Below the pieces are notes generated by a model that was not told the origin of the DNA, did no database searches, and worked only from the letters and a program-made list of their open reading frames with translations. The position numbers and the translations under genes are program-made. A stretch of 43,733 nt of DNA, from NCBI GenBank assembly GCA_020686985.1, contig JAJEPU010000028.1, positions 1-43,733 on the forward strand. The letters run 5' to 3'. Each line of letters opens with the position of its first letter. Within the stretch, counting starts at the first letter, position 1. This DNA is from Brotaphodocola catenula. Lineage in GTDB: Bacteria; Bacillota; Clostridia; Lachnospirales; Lachnospiraceae. Positions 39,942-43,733 of this stretch are shown one piece after another.

Positions 39942-41726
39942 ATGAGAGAGAGGAAGGTTGCGCCGAGCATCTGGCGCAGTATGGTTCAGAGTGTGACGCT
40001 TTACATTCTGCTGCCCCTCTTTCTCGCTCTGACTGTCCTTTGTTTTTTGTTGAAGAAAAAGACGGACTCCGGGATTGAGGAAGCGATGCAGATGATGTTT
40101 GCGCAGAATGTGCAGGAGATTGACAGTGCGATTCTGCTTTCAAATTATGCGAGCAGTACGATGATTACCTACATGGAGAACAGCCGGTTTTTGAAGAATT
40201 ATTATAATGCGAAAAATGAGTATGCGAAAAATCGCGCGGTCGGACAGATCGAGGGGATGATCCTCAATACGAATGTCTCGACCCTTGGAAGCATTGAGGC
40301 GGAGCTGATGATTTTTATGAACGACGGAAAAAAGATCAGTTCCACAAGGATCGCTGAGATTCCGGAAAAATATCAGGAGACTGCCTGGTATCAAAACATG
40401 CAAAAGAGTGGTCAGATTCCGTACTGGGACAGTGCGATGACGCCGTACTTTGATTACAAGGATAATCGAAGATATGTGAGCTTTGGGCGCGCACTCGTGC
40501 GCTATCGTGGAAATGCGCTCGGCTATGCGCTTGTGCGGATTCCGAGAGATGTCTTTTTCGGAAAGGCGAAGAATTCGTCCGATTCGGTTTATCGAGGCGG
40601 AACGGTCTTCATGTGTGACCAGAACGGCAGAATTGTCACATCCGGTCCCGAGGAACTCTCGCCGGAGATCGCGGAGAAAACGATCGAGGTTTGGAGAAAA
40701 TCCGGTGAAAAGCAGGGGAAAATCGGCAATGCCTATGTGCTCTCATCAGATCTGACTTCGAGCAACAATCAGGTCGTTTACGTCGGAGATTATCATGAAA
40801 TTTTTGCACAGAGTGAGCAGATTCAGCTGGTCGTGATTCTGTTTATGGCAGGTGCAGGCATTGCTCTTGTCACAATCATGTTGATGATCAGCCGGTACAT
40901 CACAAACCCGATTCTCTTCTTTGCGCGACAGGTTGACTGGATTGAGCAGAACGATCCGAAGAAGCTGACACTCGAGGAAAATCGTTTCCTTGAGACGCAG
41001 GCTCTTGAGAACGGGATGATCCGCGCACAGAGCAGAATCGCAAAGCTGATGGAGGACGTGAGACGGGAAGCGGTGATGAAGGAGAAGGCGAGATTCGATG
41101 CGCTCAAGGCACAGATCAATCCTCATTTTCTGTTTAATACGCTGAATGCGATCCGCTGGAAGGCTTCGATGAATCACGATGAGGAGGTCGCAGATGTGCT
41201 GTCGGAGCTTGGCGTTCTTCTGAGCGAGACGTATAAGAGCGATGAGGAGATGGAGAGCATTGGAAATGCAGTGCGCATCCTGAATGCCTATGTAAAAATC
41301 ATGCAGATCCGCTTTGGAAACAAGGTTCAGTTCTTTTTCTCAATTCCGGAAAATATCCGAAAGTACCAGATTCCGCGTTTCTGTCTCCAGCCGCTTGTCG
41401 AGAATTCGTTTATTCACGGAATGTCTCATGTGGAGTGCGGTGTAATTGCGCTTCGCGGGGAAATGCAGGGTACAGATATTGTGCTGACGCTGATTGATAA
41501 TGGCGAGGGACTCCGGGGAAAAACGCTTGATTTAAACCGCGAAGAGCCGGGAAAACGGGGACTGACCGGAATCGGTCTTCCTAATATTCACAAGAGACTG
41601 ACCGGGTTGTTCGGAGCGGGCTACGGCCTTGCGATCGACACAGAGATCGAGAGCGGATTCCGGGTTTCGCTACGGATTCCGGCGATTGAGGAAAAGGGGG
41701 ATGAAAATGAAAGCGCTGATTGTTGA
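39942..41726 (+). CDS. YesM/LytS-type sensor histidine kinase
   Basis: A 594-residue membrane kinase: helix 1 (about 19-37), a large extracellular sensor region (about 40-285), helix 2 (about 288-312), a HAMP-like linker, then a His_kinase domain with His395 in QINPHFLFNTLNAIRW and an HATPase with N-box CLQPLVENSFIHG, IDNGEGL and GIGLPNIHKRL. This class responds to extracellular sugars or linked binding proteins and controls carbohydrate genes. It overlaps the response regulator by 20 bases. The start has a weak ribosome site (GGAGACAG). It probably regulates the importer and possibly the GH31 gene. Confidence 0.93.
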   Translation: MRERKVAPSIWRSMVQSVTLYILLPLFLALTVLCFLLKKKTDSGIEEAMQMMFAQNVQEIDSAILLSNYASSTMITYMENSRFLKNYYNAKNEYAKNRAVGQIEGMILNTNVSTLGSIEAELMIFMNDGKKISSTRIAEIPEKYQETAWYQNMQKSGQIPYWDSAMTPYFDYKDNRRYVSFGRALVRYRGNALGYALVRIPRDVFFGKAKNSSDSVYRGGTVFMCDQNGRIVTSGPEELSPEIAEKTIEVWRKSGEKQGKIGNAYVLSSDLTSSNNQVVYVGDYHEIFAQSEQIQLVVILFMAGAGIALVTIMLMISRYITNPILFFARQVDWIEQNDPKKLTLEENRFLETQALENGMIRAQSRIAKLMEDVRREAVMKEKARFDALKAQINPHFLFNTLNAIRWKASMNHDEEVADVLSELGVLLSETYKSDEEMESIGNAVRILNAYVKIMQIRFGNKVQFFFSIPENIRKYQIPRFCLQPLVENSFIHGMSHVECGVIALRGEMQGTDIVLTLIDNGEGLRGKTLDLNREEPGKRGLTGIGLPNIHKRLTGLFGAGYGLAIDTEIESGFRVSLRIPAIEEKGDENESADC

Positions 41727-43206
41727 GGATGAGCTTCTCGCGAGAGTTGGAATGCGTTCCCTGCTTCCGTGGGAGGAGCTTGGAATCGCACTTCTTGAGG
41801 ATGCGTGCGACGGCAGGGAGGCTCTGCAACAGATTGAGAGTGGTCATCCGGATCTGATGTTTCTGGATTTGAATATTCCGGAGATCAGCGGTCTGGAACT
41901 CTTAAAAATCATCCGCAGTCGTCATCTCTCGGTGAAGACGATTGTTGTCAGCTGTTACGATGATTTTGACACCGTGAAGGAGGCGATGAAACTTGGGGCA
42001 GTCGACTACATCCGAAAATTCGGACTCTCGAAGGAGGAGCTTCTCGCCTCTCTCAAACATCTGAGAGACTCGTTTCCTGAGATGGAAGTTGAGGAGAAAT
42101 CTGTACCAGAACAGAAATCCGCTGCCCAGACCGGCTATGAGATGCGAAAGCGGGTTCGCAACATACCTGAAGAATTCCAGAGCGGATGCTGTCTGAGTTT
42201 CTATATGGTGTGGAAATATGCGGAAGAGATGACGGACATGAAGCTGATCGAGACAGTCGCCACCCAGTATTATCAGGGACTCGGGAGGCATACGCTCGCC
42301 CTGATGTGGGAGGGCAAACTCCTTGTTTTGATCCGTGAGGGGACGGAGAAAGCGGAGGTTGAATCGCTTAAACGGCAGATTGAACTTTTCATCACAAACC
42401 GGTGTTATATCGGAATTACGCCGTACAGCGACCGGGATCATGAGACCGGATTTTTTACCCGTCTTGCGGACAGCATCGAGGCGTATGGATTTTATGGAAA
42501 TCGGGAAGAGATCGTTGACCTCGAGACTCCATTTACGTTTGAAAAACATCAGACTCTCGGCGGAGCGGAATATATGGAGCGCCTTGAGCGCGCAATCCAG
42601 AAAATGTCACTCGAAGAGATGGACAAAAACATCTCCGAGCTTTTTGATGAGATCGAGACGGCAGAAAATTATCCAGTGCCGTACATCAAACGGCTGATGA
42701 TTGAGATTCTGAGCCGGTTTTCAGATAAGTCCGCCCAGCTTGGCGGGTCGATTGATGAACTTGAGGTCGCAGACAGCAGACGCCATTATCGGAAGATTGT
42801 GAACATGGCAAACCTTGAAGATCTTCGCATCTGGTGGAAAGAGTTTACGAAACAATTTGCCGGGACGTATTTTACGAGACAGAAAAAATCAGAGTCCGAC
42901 ATCATTGAGATGGCGCTCAATTACATTGAACAGAATTTAAGCTCTCCGATTCAGCTTACCGATGTTGCGCGCTGTATCGGCGTGTCGGAGCCGTATCTGA
43001 GTTCCTTTTTCAAGCGCGTGATGAACGAGAACTTTATCCCGTATGTAAATCGCCAGAAAATCCGACGTGCAAAACAGTTGCTTGCGGAGGGAAAGATGGT
43101 CTATCAGGTCTCCGATCTGCTAGGCTATGAAAACAGCACCTATTTTTCAAAAGTATTTAAGAAAGTCGAGGGCATGACCCCGGAGCAATACAGAAAGAGC
43201 CTGTGA
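41707..43206 (+). CDS. AraC-type response regulator (YesN-like)
   Basis: A 499-residue regulator. The receiver (1-120) has Glu7-Asp8, acceptor Asp54 in MFLDLNIPE and Lys in DYIRKFG. A long middle region (about 130-380) of the YesN type has no recognised motif. Two AraC helix-turn-helix motifs close the protein (about 400-499; LTDVARCIGVSEPYLSSFFKRV and QVSDLLGYENSTYFSKVFKKVEGMTPEQYR). GGGGG (41695-41699) favours the ATG at 41707 over the one at 41701. It starts inside the kinase gene and is translationally coupled. Likely activator of the importer operon through the weak -35 promoter at 36511. Confidence 0.94.
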   Translation: MKALIVEDELLARVGMRSLLPWEELGIALLEDACDGREALQQIESGHPDLMFLDLNIPEISGLELLKIIRSRHLSVKTIVVSCYDDFDTVKEAMKLGAVDYIRKFGLSKEELLASLKHLRDSFPEMEVEEKSVPEQKSAAQTGYEMRKRVRNIPEEFQSGCCLSFYMVWKYAEEMTDMKLIETVATQYYQGLGRHTLALMWEGKLLVLIREGTEKAEVESLKRQIELFITNRCYIGITPYSDRDHETGFFTRLADSIEAYGFYGNREEIVDLETPFTFEKHQTLGGAEYMERLERAIQKMSLEEMDKNISELFDEIETAENYPVPYIKRLMIEILSRFSDKSAQLGGSIDELEVADSRRHYRKIVNMANLEDLRIWWKEFTKQFAGTYFTRQKKSESDIIEMALNYIEQNLSSPIQLTDVARCIGVSEPYLSSFFKRVMNENFIPYVNRQKIRRAKQLLAEGKMVYQVSDLLGYENSTYFSKVFKKVEGMTPEQYRKSL

Positions 43207-43230
43207 GAATATTTTCTCAAGGGCTCTTTT
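43195..43230 (+). terminator. Rho-independent terminator overlapping the regulator stop codon
   Basis: AAAGAGCC..TGAGAA (43195-43209) pairs with TTCTCA..GGCTCTTTT (43214-43230) around a short loop. The left arm contains the last codons and stop of the response regulator. Confidence 0.85.
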
Positions 43231-43247
43231 AATATGCCGTGAGCAAG

Positions 43248-43281
43248 ACCCCCACATCTAAACAAATGTGTAGGTGGTGGG
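43248..43281 (+). mobile_element. IS605-type end hairpin (candidate)
   Basis: CCCCCACATCTA (43249-43260) folds against TAGGTGGTGGG (43271-43281), followed by GATGAATTGC. This layout resembles the subterminal hairpin at ends of IS605/IS1341 elements that carry tnpB. It lies upstream of a tnpA remnant. The assignment is from pattern memory only. Confidence 0.4.
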
Positions 43282-43303
43282 ATGAATTGCGGGATACATG
43301 GCG

Positions 43304-43332
43304 TTGACTTTTATTTTTGATTGCATTATAAT
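43304..43332 (+). promoter_or_regulatory. Near-consensus promoter driving the tnpA remnant
   Basis: TTGACT (43304-43309) and a perfect TATAAT (43327-43332) are 17 bases apart, 42 bases before the ATG at 43375. Confidence 0.65.
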
Positions 43333-43374
43333 TTTCTTATCATTCAGTCGTAACTGGCATAATAGGTATTTATT

Positions 43375-43641
43375 ATGAATCTTGATACGAATAAGCATTC
43401 AGTATTTTTACTAAATTATCATTTGATTATGTGCATTAAGTATCGCAATAAAGTGACTGATAATCCGATTTCGAGTCGTTTAAAGGAAATCTTTGAATAT
43501 ATAGCACCGAATTATCATGTCGAATTAGAAGAGTGGAACCATGAGCTTGATCATGTTCACATTTTGTTTCGAGGACAGCCAAATACCGAAATCAGTAAAT
43601 TTATCCTGAATTATTCACGGCAACGCCGTGAACGTGGCTGA
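43375..43641 (+). pseudogene. Truncated IS605/IS200-family TnpA (Y1 transposase)
   Basis: The first ~77 residues are a good HUH Y1-transposase N-terminal part: NKHSVFLLNYHLIMCIKYR, EEWNHELDHVHILFRG with the HUH pair His-Val-His, and NTEISKFI. Intact members run to about 130-150 residues and have a catalytic tyrosine in a later helix. Here the sequence changes at about residue 79 into NYSRQRRERG and stops, the change coinciding with a GGC-rich hairpin (43614-43632). The protein lacks its nucleophile and should be inactive. No ribosome site is obvious. Confidence 0.8.
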
Positions 43642-43697
43642 AAGCCACATAGTTATTGTATTTTAATTGCATATTGTTTTTTCACTTATTAGGTGAA
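43614..43697. repeat. Three hairpins in a row disrupting tnpA
   Basis: TTCACGGC/GCCGTGAA (43614-43632), GTGGCT/AGCCAC (43634-43648) and TTCAC/GTGAA (43681-43697) follow one another. The first replaces the expected downstream part of tnpA. A possible frame opening at 43698 runs off the window edge and is too short to name. Confidence 0.55.
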
Positions 43698-43733
43698 TGA
43701 AAAAAGAGCATCCGTTTGTGGTAGAATTAAGGT

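Noticed and set aside
43686-43733. Start of a tnpB or other gene at the right edge
   Set aside because: Only about 12 codons are visible and they do not resemble a known TnpB N-terminus; too short to annotate.

Overview
The window looks like chromosomal DNA of a low- to mid-GC anaerobic Firmicute, most likely a gut Lachnospiraceae. The basis is strong GGAGG-type ribosome sites, a PerR plus rubredoxin-first rubrerythrin pair, ECF vitamin/nucleoside-type transport, a YesM/AraC two-component system beside a sugar ABC importer, and an IS605-type TnpA. I cannot name the genus. No rRNA, tRNA, CRISPR array, prophage or plasmid gene was seen.

Layout. 1-1130: repeat hairpins, a small conserved-looking protein (-) and an AT-rich hexapeptide acyltransferase. 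1189-4773: 4-alpha-glucanotransferase MalQ, a membrane-anchored Ig-like protein (-), a small alarmone hydrolase and a 56-residue DUF3006-like protein. 4980-11260: a P-type calcium ATPase, an OmpR-type regulator (-) and a hybrid sensor kinase, the last two separated by a purine-rich repeat tract. 11265-11760: a glycosyltransferase relic and a cluster of palindromes. 11776-14964 (all -): an oxidative-stress block (reverse rubrerythrin, PerR) and a LysR/PHP-phosphatase pair. 15303-20909: an S1-domain protein, the alarmone synthetase RelQ, a membrane glycerophosphodiesterase, D-Tyr-tRNA deacylase and an M18 aminopeptidase. 21202-24984: an AAA/PD-(D/E)XK protein, an exported FKBP/trigger-factor-like lipoprotein and a HAD phosphatase. 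25237-28290: one 1017-residue polypeptide carrying HemC, CobA, HemD and precorrin-2 dehydrogenase domains. 28428-33388: an isochorismatase-like hydrolase (-), then a nucleoside phosphorylase followed by a complete ECF transporter (S, T, fused AA). 33914-43206: a carbohydrate locus with a GH31 glucosidase, sugar-binding lipoprotein, two permeases, YesM-like kinase and AraC-type response regulator. 43240-43733: a truncated IS605-family transposase among hairpins.

How the genes fit together. The GH31 enzyme has no signal peptide, so imported alpha-glucosides are probably cut in the cytoplasm; MalQ at the far end could use released malto-oligosaccharides. No importer ATPase lies in the locus, so a shared MsmX-type ATPase is inferred. 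The phosphorylase and ECF genes suggest nucleoside uptake and phosphorolysis. The window encodes both a ppGpp synthetase and a ppGpp hydrolase. The fused tetrapyrrole protein could take porphobilinogen to sirohydrochlorin.

The most unusual material is the four-domain tetrapyrrole fusion and a set of large gene-free palindromic elements: a 131-bp MITE-like insert with 9-bp direct repeats, a ~147-nt nested hairpin, a 75-bp repeat present twice in opposite orientation, and a ~45-bp hairpin repeat present twice. All functions are read from sequence motifs by eye; no alignment or database search was run.
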